Source: Mucilaginibacter pedocola
GTDB taxonomy: Bacteria; Bacteroidota; Bacteroidia; Sphingobacteriales; Sphingobacteriaceae
DNA: 64,000 bases
Assembly (NCBI RefSeq): GCF_002013915.1
Contig: NZ_MBTF01000034.1
Location: 310,001-374,000 of the forward strand
Reading direction: 5' to 3'
Position 1 is the first letter of the stretch; every line of letters starts with the position of its first letter. Made by a program: the position numbers and the translations under genes. Below the pieces are notes generated by a model. The model did not search any database, had not been told where the DNA came from, and saw nothing but the letters and a program-made list of their open reading frames with translations. Below, piece after piece: positions 42,016 through 50,409 of this stretch.

Positions 42016-44796
42016 ATGGACTATCAATTTAAGGAAATAGAGAAGAAGTGGCAGCAGTTTTGGGCAGATAACCACACCTTTAAGGCCGAAAATAATACCG
42101 ATAAACCCAAGTACTATGTACTGGATATGTTCCCCTACCCAAGTGGTGCCGGGCTTCATGTTGGCCACCCGCTGGGCTATATAGCATCAGACATTTTTGC
42201 GCGTTACAAACGCTTAAAAGGCTTTAACGTATTGCACCCAATGGGCTACGACAGCTTCGGCCTACCCGCCGAGCAATACGCCATACAAACCGGGCAGCAC
42301 CCTTTGGTAACTACCGAAGATAACATTGCCACCTACCGCCGCCAGCTGGACCAGATAGGTTTCTCGTTCGATTGGAGCCGTGAGGTGCGCACCAGCAGTC
42401 CGGATTATTACAAATGGACGCAGTGGATATTTATGCAGTTGTTCAACAGCTGGTATAATAAAGATGCGGACAAGGCTGCGCCGATAACTGAATTGGTTGC
42501 ACATTTTGAAAGCAAAGGCAGCGCCGGCATAAACGCCGTGTGCGACGAAGATATTTTGAGCTTTACCGCCGAGGAGTGGAAAGCCTTTAGCGAAGCGGAA
42601 CAACAAACCGAATTGCTGAAATACCGCCTAACTTACCTGCGCGAAAGTACCGTTAACTGGTGCGCCGCATTGGGTACCGTATTGGCGAACGACGAGGTGA
42701 AAGATGGATTTAGCGAGCGCGGCGGCTACCCTGTTGAGCAAAAGAAAATGATGCAGTGGAGTATGCGCATCACCGCCTATGCTCAACGCCTTTTGGAAGG
42801 TTTAGATACCATTGACTGGCCCGAACCTTTGAAAGAAATGCAGCGCAACTGGATAGGAAAAAGCGTTGGCGCTTCGGTTAAATTCCCTGTAGAAAATAGC
42901 AGCGAGGTTATCGAAGTGTTTACCACACGTGTTGATACCATCTTCGGTGTAACCTTTGTTGTGCTGGCACCGGAGCATGAGTTGGTTGCCCAATTAACTA
43001 CACCAGAGCAAAAAGCTACTGTTGAAGAATACATTGCCAAAACCAAAAAGAAAAGCGAGCTGGACCGCATGGCCGATACAAAAACCGTATCGGGTGCATT
43101 TACCGGCAGCTATGTATTAAACCCACTGAACGGCGAGAAGATACAACTTTGGATAGCCGATTACGTACTGGCAGGCTATGGTACAGGTGCTGTAATGGCC
43201 GTACCAAGCGGCGACCAACGCGATTACCTTTTCGCTAAACACTTCGACTTGCCGGTAGTGCAGATATTGGATATTCAAAAGATAGATACCGAAGCCGACC
43301 CGACCAAGGAAGGCACCTACATCAATTCGGACTTTATGAACGGGTTGGATTACAAAGCAGGTACCGCCGCCGTAATTGCCAAACTGGAATCGATAGGCTC
43401 TGGTAAAGCAAAAGTGAACTTCAGGATGCGCGATGCCATTTTTGGCCGCCAGCGCTACTGGGGCGAGCCGGTGCCGGTTTACTTTAAAAACGGTTTGCCC
43501 TACTTAATCAAGGAAAGCGAACTGCCATTGTTGTTGCCCGAGATAGATAAGTACTTACCAACCGAAACCGGCGAACCGCCATTAGGCCGTGCTACGGATT
43601 GGAAACACGCCGAGGGCGAGTACGAACTGAGCACCATGCCGGGTTGGGCGGGTAGCAGCTGGTACTGGTACCGCTATATGGATGCGCAAAACGAAACGGA
43701 CTTTGCATCGAAAGAAGCTATTGACTACTGGAAAGCGGTTGACTTATACATTGGCGGCAGCGAGCATGCCACCGGCCACTTGCTCTACAGCCGTTTCTGG
43801 AACAAGTTTTTAAAGGATATAGGCAAAACGCCGGAGGAAGAGCCTTTCAAAAAATTGATCAACCAGGGGATGATACAGGGCAGAAGTAACTTTGTGTACC
43901 GCCTGATAGATGCTGAAGGCAAAGGCACCAATACTTTTGTATCGCACGGATTGATAAAAGAATACAATACTTCGCCTATACACGTAGACGTAAATATTGT
44001 AGAGAACGATGTGCTTAACCAGGCTAAGTTTAAAGCATGGAGGCCTGATTTTGCCGAAGCAGAGTTTATATTAGAGAATGGCAAATACGTTTGCGGTGTT
44101 GAGATAGAAAAAATGTCGAAACGCTACTACAACGTAGTGAACCCTGATGATTTGGCTCAACGTTACGGTGCCGATACCCTGCGTATGTACGAAATGTTCT
44201 TAGGCCCGCTGGAGCAAAGCAAGCCGTGGAACACCAACGGCATTGAGGGTGTGTTCAAATTCCTGCGTAAATTCTGGAAGTTGTTCCACGATGCGGACTT
44301 TAATTTTAACGTGAGTGATGCCGAGCCAACTAAGGCAGAGTTTAAATCGCTGCATAAAATTATCCAGAAGGTAGAGCAGGATATTGAGCGTTTCTCGTTC
44401 AATACTTCGGTTTCCAGCTTCATGATAGCCGTGAATGAACTTACCGATCTAAAATGCAACAAGCGCGCTATTTTGCAGGACCTGGTTATTATTCTTGAAC
44501 CATACGCACCGCATATTTGCGAGGAGCTTTGGGAGCTGTTGGGCTATACCAAAGGCAAATTATCATACGCAGCATACCCAACTTTCAATCCGGCTTATTT
44601 GGTAGAGGATGAGTTTAGCTACCCTATCTCTATCAACGGTAAAATGAAAACCAACATCGCTTTGTCGTTAGCCCTTGGTAACGATGAGATAGAGGCCATC
44701 ATCCGCTCGCATGCCGACGTACAAAAATACCTCGACGGCAAATCGCCTAAAAAGGTAATTGTTGTGAAGGGCAGGATAGTGAATATAGTGCTGTAA
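42016..44796 (+). CDS. leuS: Leucyl-tRNA synthetase
   Basis: Class I synthetase that charges tRNA-Leu, 926 residues. The HIGH-type motif is in PYPSGAGLHVGHPLGY (H48...H51). The KMSKS loop is KMSKR near residue 698. An insertion near residues 150-205 (DKAAPITELVAHFESKG) before the editing domain is typical of the Bacteroidota form. The editing domain lies about 285-460 (VFTTRVDTIFGVTF). Start and length are normal. Confidence 0.96.
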   Translation: MDYQFKEIEKKWQQFWADNHTFKAENNTDKPKYYVLDMFPYPSGAGLHVGHPLGYIASDIFARYKRLKGFNVLHPMGYDSFGLPAEQYAIQTGQHPLVTTEDNIATYRRQLDQIGFSFDWSREVRTSSPDYYKWTQWIFMQLFNSWYNKDADKAAPITELVAHFESKGSAGINAVCDEDILSFTAEEWKAFSEAEQQTELLKYRLTYLRESTVNWCAALGTVLANDEVKDGFSERGGYPVEQKKMMQWSMRITAYAQRLLEGLDTIDWPEPLKEMQRNWIGKSVGASVKFPVENSSEVIEVFTTRVDTIFGVTFVVLAPEHELVAQLTTPEQKATVEEYIAKTKKKSELDRMADTKTVSGAFTGSYVLNPLNGEKIQLWIADYVLAGYGTGAVMAVPSGDQRDYLFAKHFDLPVVQILDIQKIDTEADPTKEGTYINSDFMNGLDYKAGTAAVIAKLESIGSGKAKVNFRMRDAIFGRQRYWGEPVPVYFKNGLPYLIKESELPLLLPEIDKYLPTETGEPPLGRATDWKHAEGEYELSTMPGWAGSSWYWYRYMDAQNETDFASKEAIDYWKAVDLYIGGSEHATGHLLYSRFWNKFLKDIGKTPEEEPFKKLINQGMIQGRSNFVYRLIDAEGKGTNTFVSHGLIKEYNTSPIHVDVNIVENDVLNQAKFKAWRPDFAEAEFILENGKYVCGVEIEKMSKRYYNVVNPDDLAQRYGADTLRMYEMFLGPLEQSKPWNTNGIEGVFKFLRKFWKLFHDADFNFNVSDAEPTKAEFKSLHKIIQKVEQDIERFSFNTSVSSFMIAVNELTDLKCNKRAILQDLVIILEPYAPHICEELWELLGYTKGKLSYAAYPTFNPAYLVEDEFSYPISINGKMKTNIALSLALGNDEIEAIIRSHADVQKYLDGKSPKKVIVVKGRIVNIVL

Positions 44797-44830
44797 CAAA
44801 ATAGCATACCGATAAAAGCGGGGGGATGTG

Positions 44831-44956
44831 CGATTCCTTCCCTGGGGAAGGTGTAGGAAGGGGTTTAGCCACAATGCAAATACGCTTGGCATTGTGGTTA
44901 AACCCCTCCCTGCCTTTGCGCTCATGCCCGGCACACCCCTCCCCCGGGAGGGAATT
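44831..44956. repeat. Nested palindromic element after leuS
   Basis: The inner arms at 44856-44877 and 44889-44910 are 22-base near-perfect reverse complements built on AGGGGTTTAGCCACAATGC. Outer arms of CCTTCCC and GGGAGGG enclose them. It may end leuS transcription. Confidence 0.7.
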
Positions 44957-44973
44957 TTAAAAATCCCAATAGA

Positions 44974-45930
44974 ATGCCTAAAGCAACAACTGCACCCAAA
45001 CACATCCCGCAGGTAGACTATATCCGGGCAATTGCATCGGTCGGGGTGGCGTTGTTCCATTTGGGTGGCAAGGCTTTGCCGGTTTTAAAATATGGCTGGC
45101 TGGGGGTACACATGTTTTTTGTACTATCCGGCTTTATTATTTTTAAGGCCATCCCGCAAAACTACAGTTGGCGTTTGGCGCCGAAGTTTATTGCTAAACG
45201 AATTATCCGCATCGAGCCTCCTTATATTATCTCCATTGCGGTGGTATTGCTGATAAACCTTATTATGGCGGGCCTATCGCTGGCACCATATACCAAACCC
45301 GATTGGGCTAACCTTGCGGGGCATTTGGCCTATATCAACAATTTTAGCGATGCTCAATATGTTAACCCCGTTTATTGGACGCTGGGCATCGAGTTTCAAT
45401 TTTACCTTTTTGTTGCTTTGGCCTTTCCGCTATTGAACAATAAATGGGGGGCTTGGGCTTTACTGGGCTTGTCGGTATTATCACATTATCTGCATTTGCC
45501 CGGAGCCAACCTATTGGGCTTATTCCCTGTTTTTGCGTTGGGTATATTATTTTACCTGTACTCTACCCAAAAAACAACGCTATTAACGGCACTACTTTTC
45601 GCCCTGCCCATAACCTTCATCAGTTATTTAAATATGGGCTGGATGGAAACTTCTGCTGGCTGGTTCGCGCTAATATTGCTGGCCTTGCCACTTAAGGCAA
45701 ACCGCATTATCGGCTTTTTTTCCGCTATATCATTCTCGCTATACCTCACGCACGATACCGTTGGCAGCCGCCTGGTAGCCACTATGGGGCAGCACCTGCC
45801 TAAAACCTTTGGTTTTAAAGCACTGGAGTTTGGCACAGGCATTATTGTAAGCATCCTATTTGCCTATGCCTTTTACATTTTGGTAGAAAAACCCTGCCTC
45901 AAACTTTCCAAACGCATCACTTATAGCTAA
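44974..45930 (+). CDS. Acyltransferase 3 family membrane protein
   Basis: The 318-residue protein has about ten helices and the acyltransferase-3 pattern: DYIRAIASVGVALFHLGG near the N-terminus, GWLGVHMFFVLSGFIIFKA, and RIIRIEPPYIISI. These proteins acylate sugars of exopolysaccharides, O-antigens or peptidoglycan. The acceptor cannot be read; no polysaccharide synthesis gene is next to it. Confidence 0.87.
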   Translation: MPKATTAPKHIPQVDYIRAIASVGVALFHLGGKALPVLKYGWLGVHMFFVLSGFIIFKAIPQNYSWRLAPKFIAKRIIRIEPPYIISIAVVLLINLIMAGLSLAPYTKPDWANLAGHLAYINNFSDAQYVNPVYWTLGIEFQFYLFVALAFPLLNNKWGAWALLGLSVLSHYLHLPGANLLGLFPVFALGILFYLYSTQKTTLLTALLFALPITFISYLNMGWMETSAGWFALILLALPLKANRIIGFFSAISFSLYLTHDTVGSRLVATMGQHLPKTFGFKALEFGTGIIVSILFAYAFYILVEKPCLKLSKRITYS

Positions 45931-46042
45931 TTACCATTAGTGTAACATCTACATTACACTTGCCAATATTTTACAAAAAAGGGAGAATGGCTTGTAACAT
46001 TTTAAGCAATTTCGCCTCCAATTACCAAAATTGAACATATAC

Positions 46043-48622
46043 ATGAGACGTGTACTTTTACTTTTAATGATCTTTAGTGCTTCCTTTTCTGCCAAAGCCC
46101 AGTTCACGGGCGGGGGAGGCGGCTCTTCTATAGTAGGGAAGATATCCGGTACGGTTATCGACTCGGTTACTAAAAAGCCGGTAGATTATGCTACCATCAG
46201 CTTGTACAGGAGCGGTGGCAAAGCGCCCATGAACGGTGTACTTACCGACGAAAAAGGTGGCTTTAAACTCGATAACATCAAAGCGGGCAGCTACAAGATC
46301 ACCATATCTTTCCTGGGCTACCAAACTAAAACTATCGACCCGGTTACCACTACCCTATCTAAACCCGATGCCGGTTTAGGCAGCATCATCCTGTCGCCAA
46401 GCGCCCGTGCCTTAAAAGAGGTACAGGTAGTAGGCCAGGCCGCCTTGGTTGAAAACAAGATAGACAAACTGGTTTACAATGCCGAAAAAGACTTGACCGC
46501 TGCCGGTGGTAACGCTACCGACGTATTGCAGAAAGTGCCTATGGTATCGGTAGATATGAACGGTAACGTAGCCCTGCGCGGCGACCAAAACGTGCGCGTG
46601 CTCATCAACGGTAAACCATCGGGTGCAACATCTGCCAGCCTGAGCGATGTGTTAAAAACCATCCCTGCCGACCAGATCAAGAGCATTGAGGTAGTTACCT
46701 CGCCATCTGCCAAATACGATGCAGAAGGTTCGGCCGGTATCATCAACATCATCACCAAACAAAAAAATGCTACCGGTATTAGCGGTGGTGTTAGCGGTGG
46801 TGTAGGTACCCGTCAAAACAATGGTAACATCAACTTAAACTACAACAAAAATCGCTTTAACCTTTCGGCTAACCTGGGTGGTAACCTTACCTGGCCGCAA
46901 ACTACGCATACCGAAAGCGACCAAACCATCCAAACACCGGCAACAGCCACTGCAGCGGCGGTTGATGTACACAACTTTGGTAACAGCAGCAGCCGTATGA
47001 AAAGGCATGGCGCTATGGGTTCTATCACTGCCGGGTACGAGTTCAACGGTTTCAACAGCATCAACAGCACCTTAAGGCTTAACGATGGTGGTTTTAACCT
47101 TGATGGCCAGGGCTCCAGCAACCGTGTAGATAATTTAGACCCTACCAAAAGCATGGCCTACACCAGCACCAACGTATCGCACAATAAGTTCAGCGGTTTC
47201 GACTGGAATATCGATTATACCCACAAGTTCAAAAAAGAAGGCCACGAGTTAACCGTATCGGGCCAGTGGAGCCACAGCATCATTAAAACTGATTTCCAAA
47301 ACTTGTTCACTGCAGTTAACCCAAGCCAAAAAGGTGCTAATGATGGTAAAAATAACGAGTACACCGTACAGGCCGATTATGTATTGCCGGTAAGCAAACT
47401 ATTAAAGGTTGAAACCGGTGGTAAAACCATACAGCGCCGCATTAGCAGTGTGTACGATATCTTCTCGGTTGACAACAGCGGCCTTAACCCGGTACGCGAT
47501 AACCTAAACTCGAACCTTTACGATTACGACCAAAACGTATACGCAGGTTATGGCGTGTTAACTTTCAGCCTGCCTAAAAACTATTCAATTTTAGCAGGCA
47601 GCCGTTACGAGAATACCCAAATAACCGGCGACCCTAAAAACCCATACCAATCTTCGGGCAGCAGCAACTTCCAGGATCTGCAACCGTTCAATGCAAGCTA
47701 CAATACCTACATACCAAGCTTAACTATCCAAAAACAAATGGGTACGCAAACCTTCAAGGTATCGTACAGCAAACGTATACAAAGGCCAAGCCTGCAGGTA
47801 TTGAACCCGTTCATCAACCGCAGCAACGTACAGGCGCAATCGGTAGGTAACCCTAACCTTTCGCCCGAAACATCACAAACTGTTGAGTTGAACTACAACA
47901 CTTTCATTAAATCGTCGGTGTTAAACTTCTCTGTTTACTATAAAAACACCAACAACCTGATAGAAGGTATTGCCAGCCCTATAAGCGAGGTGATCAATGG
48001 TAACAACATCGTAGGTACCCGTACCGAATCTAAGAACATCGGTAGCAACAATTCGTTCGGTGCCAGCTTCTTCGGTTCTATCAACCCTATTAAAATATTA
48101 ACCATAAGGGGTAGTGTAAACGTGTTTACTTACAACCCAACGGTAGATGCTGCTTTCCTTAACGCGGTAAATCCTGATGCTTTGAAAACCCGTGCGCAAT
48201 ATACTGCCTTCGGTAGCGCACAGTTAACCTTGCCAAAAAACTTTATTGTGGAGGCGTTTGGTTTCACCAACTCGGCGCGCCGTACCATACAGGGTTCCAG
48301 CCCGGCATTCGGTATCTATGCAATGGGTGTTAAAAAGCAGTTCATGAACAAAAAGGCGTCTATCGGTTTCAACACCGTGCAGCCATTTGCGGTTAACAAA
48401 TCGTTCAACCAAAATATATCGAGCACCGGTTTCAGCCAAACCAGCCGTACCAAGGTGCCGTTCCAATCGTTCGGTGTTACGTTTAGCTACAGCTTTGGTA
48501 AGCTAAGCTTCAGCAACCCGCAACAAAAGAAAAAAGGCGTAAACAACGACGACCAAATGCAGGGCGGCGACCAGGGCGGCGTAGGCGGCGGTGGTGGTGC
48601 ACCATCAGGCGGCCGTCAGTAA
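46043..48622 (+). CDS. TonB-dependent receptor / outer-membrane beta-barrel protein
   Basis: The 859-residue protein has a signal peptide (LLLLMIFSASFSAKA), a Gly-rich start, a carboxypeptidase regulatory-like domain (SGTVIDSVTKKPVDYATISL), a plug with TDVLQKVPMVSVD, LINGKPSG and IKSIEVVTSPSAKYDAEGSAGIINIITK, and a beta-barrel. It is of the same OMP_b-brl_3 group as the gene at 34864. The tail is low-complexity (DQGGVGGGGGAPSGGRQ). The longest frame starts at a TTG at 46031; the ATG at 46043 is used. A strong terminator follows. Confidence 0.88.
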   Translation: MRRVLLLLMIFSASFSAKAQFTGGGGGSSIVGKISGTVIDSVTKKPVDYATISLYRSGGKAPMNGVLTDEKGGFKLDNIKAGSYKITISFLGYQTKTIDPVTTTLSKPDAGLGSIILSPSARALKEVQVVGQAALVENKIDKLVYNAEKDLTAAGGNATDVLQKVPMVSVDMNGNVALRGDQNVRVLINGKPSGATSASLSDVLKTIPADQIKSIEVVTSPSAKYDAEGSAGIINIITKQKNATGISGGVSGGVGTRQNNGNINLNYNKNRFNLSANLGGNLTWPQTTHTESDQTIQTPATATAAAVDVHNFGNSSSRMKRHGAMGSITAGYEFNGFNSINSTLRLNDGGFNLDGQGSSNRVDNLDPTKSMAYTSTNVSHNKFSGFDWNIDYTHKFKKEGHELTVSGQWSHSIIKTDFQNLFTAVNPSQKGANDGKNNEYTVQADYVLPVSKLLKVETGGKTIQRRISSVYDIFSVDNSGLNPVRDNLNSNLYDYDQNVYAGYGVLTFSLPKNYSILAGSRYENTQITGDPKNPYQSSGSSNFQDLQPFNASYNTYIPSLTIQKQMGTQTFKVSYSKRIQRPSLQVLNPFINRSNVQAQSVGNPNLSPETSQTVELNYNTFIKSSVLNFSVYYKNTNNLIEGIASPISEVINGNNIVGTRTESKNIGSNNSFGASFFGSINPIKILTIRGSVNVFTYNPTVDAAFLNAVNPDALKTRAQYTAFGSAQLTLPKNFIVEAFGFTNSARRTIQGSSPAFGIYAMGVKKQFMNKKASIGFNTVQPFAVNKSFNQNISSTGFSQTSRTKVPFQSFGVTFSYSFGKLSFSNPQQKKKGVNNDDQMQGGDQGGVGGGGGAPSGGRQ

Positions 48623-48648
48623 TTATTGCCAAAAACCCCACCACGGTT

Positions 48649-48684
48649 AAAACAGGCCTTCCGGTAAAACGGAAGGCCTGTTTT
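48649..48684. terminator. Strong terminator after the TonB-type receptor
   Basis: A perfect 15-bp stem (48649-48663 with 48670-48684) and a 6-base loop, with an A start and T end, 27 bases after the stop. Confidence 0.88.
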
Positions 48685-48697
48685 GGTTTGTCGTCTT

Positions 48698-48825
48698 TTT
48701 CTAATTTTTAGAATTTAGATCTTCACAATTAGAATTTCTTTCTTCTTAGAATTTCGATATTAGGAATTAGAATTTGCCTTTCTCCCTTTAGAATTTAGAG
48801 TTTCGGTCTTAGAATTTCCTAATTT
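48698..48825. repeat. TTAGAATTT short repeats upstream of the aminotransferase
   Basis: About six copies of TTAGAATTT or close variants at irregular spacing. Similar AAATTCT units occur at 12232-12260. The last copies lie directly before the promoter box. Confidence 0.55.
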
Positions 48826-48827
48826 CC

Positions 48828-48835
48828 TACCTTTG
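48828..48835 (+). promoter_or_regulatory. Minus-7 box of the aminotransferase gene
   Basis: A perfect TACCTTTG ends 5 bases before the ATG. TTTC at 48801-48804 lies 23 nt upstream. The mRNA is probably leaderless. Confidence 0.5.
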
Positions 48836-48840
48836 CCCCC

Positions 48841-50031
48841 ATGCTTACTCTTCGCCAACTCTTCCTGAACAATAATGCCCAAACCACCAACTTCCCGTTG
48901 CTGCTGGAGTTTGAGCGTGCCGAAGGTGTTTATATGTACGACAAAGAAGGCCGGCCGTTTACCGACCTGATATCGGGCATTGGGGTAAGCAACCTGGGCC
49001 ATAGCCACCCCGAAGTTGTGGCGGCCATAAAAGAACAAGTTGATAAATACATGCACCTGATGGTTTACGGCGAATACGTGCAAACCCCGCAAGTGCGTTT
49101 CGCTGAGAAACTGGCCTCGATATTGCCGGATAATTTAGCTTCGGTTTACTTTACCAACTCGGGTGCCGAGGCCGTGGAAGGTGCGCTGAAACTGGCCAAA
49201 CGTTTTACCGGCAGGCAGCAAATAGTGGCCATGCACAACTCCTACCATGGCAGTACGCATGGTGCACTCAGTGTAATGGGTAACGAGGATTTTAAGCAAG
49301 CCTACCGCCCTTTGCTGCCGGGTGTACGCTTTATCCGTTTTAACGAACCTGCCGACCTGCAATATATCACCACAGAAACCGCCTGCGTGATCATAGAAAC
49401 CGTACAGGGCGAGGCAGGCATCCGCGTGCCTGATGTAAACTATATGCAGGCACTGCGTAATCGCTGCACCGAAACCGGCACTTTGTTAATATTAGATGAG
49501 ATACAAGCCGCCTTTGGCCGTACGGGCAAACTGTTCGCATTTGAGCATTTCGGCATAGTGCCCGATATTTTGCTGCTGGCCAAAGCGCTCGGCGGCGGTA
49601 TGCCGGTGGGAGCTTTCATCGCATCTACGGAAGTGATGTCGGCATTGAAAGAAAACCCGATACTGGGCCACATTACTACCTTTGGCGGGCACCCGGTTTG
49701 CTGTGCAGCAGGTTTAGCAGCGCTGAATGTTTTATTGAACGATAAGCTGGTAGATGGTGTTGCCGAAAAAGAAGCGCTGTTCCGCAGCCTGCTGGTACAC
49801 CCGGCAATAAAAGGCATCCGTGGCAAGGGCTTAATGTTGGCCGCCGAATTTGAAAGCTTCGACCTGAATAAAAAGATCATAGACCGCTGCATAGAGAACG
49901 GCTTGATAACCGACTGGTTCCTGCATTGCAGCAACTCCATGCGCATTGCCCCGCCACTCATCATTACCGAAGAGCAGATACGGCATGCTTGTGGGGTGAT
50001 ACTGGAAGCAATTGAGTTTTACGTCGGCTAA
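48841..50031 (+). CDS. Class III PLP-dependent aminotransferase
   Basis: The 396-residue enzyme is of the acetylornithine/ornithine/4-aminobutyrate group. PLP features: TNSGAEAVEGALKLAKRFTG, the Asp in LILDEIQAAFGRTG, and the lysine in LLAKALGGGMPVGAFIA. The group is usually labelled aspartate aminotransferase family; the amino donor cannot be read. No arginine or lysine synthesis gene is adjacent. Start at the ATG right after the promoter box. Confidence 0.9.
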   Translation: MLTLRQLFLNNNAQTTNFPLLLEFERAEGVYMYDKEGRPFTDLISGIGVSNLGHSHPEVVAAIKEQVDKYMHLMVYGEYVQTPQVRFAEKLASILPDNLASVYFTNSGAEAVEGALKLAKRFTGRQQIVAMHNSYHGSTHGALSVMGNEDFKQAYRPLLPGVRFIRFNEPADLQYITTETACVIIETVQGEAGIRVPDVNYMQALRNRCTETGTLLILDEIQAAFGRTGKLFAFEHFGIVPDILLLAKALGGGMPVGAFIASTEVMSALKENPILGHITTFGGHPVCCAAGLAALNVLLNDKLVDGVAEKEALFRSLLVHPAIKGIRGKGLMLAAEFESFDLNKKIIDRCIENGLITDWFLHCSNSMRIAPPLIITEEQIRHACGVILEAIEFYVG

Positions 50032-50409
50032 TTTTACCGCAAGGGATACAAAGTTTTCGCAAAGAGCCGCAAAGGTTTTCAAGTCGACGCTATACTTTCT
50101 TTATCAAAATATTCTTTATTTTTTTCTTTGCGCTCTTTGCGGCTCACCGCCTTGCTAAGTCTCTGTGCACTTTGCGGTTAAAAAATACGATAACCTCAAT
50201 TTTAATTAATACGATAATCTTAATGTAAAAACGCAGTTACCCGCAGCCTTGCGGCGTTAACTTGGTACAGTTTGTGCACTACAGTGCATGCCCGGCAAAA
50301 ACCTGCTTTTTACCCCCGTAAATGCGCTTTTTAAGCCAACAATTGCATGTTTTTTGGGCCACAACGTTCTATTTCATCAAAACAAAAGTATCGGCATACA
50401 CATCTACCT
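50032..50409. other. Gap with CTTTGCG-type repeats
   Basis: From about 50039 to 50180 the region holds many CGCAAAG/CTTTGCG units in both orientations, including AAGAGCCGCAAAGG and CTCTTTGCGGCTC, which can pair. The rest to 50409 shows no ORF with coding character; the frame from 50347 is only an upstream extension of the glycosyltransferase. Confidence 0.6.
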
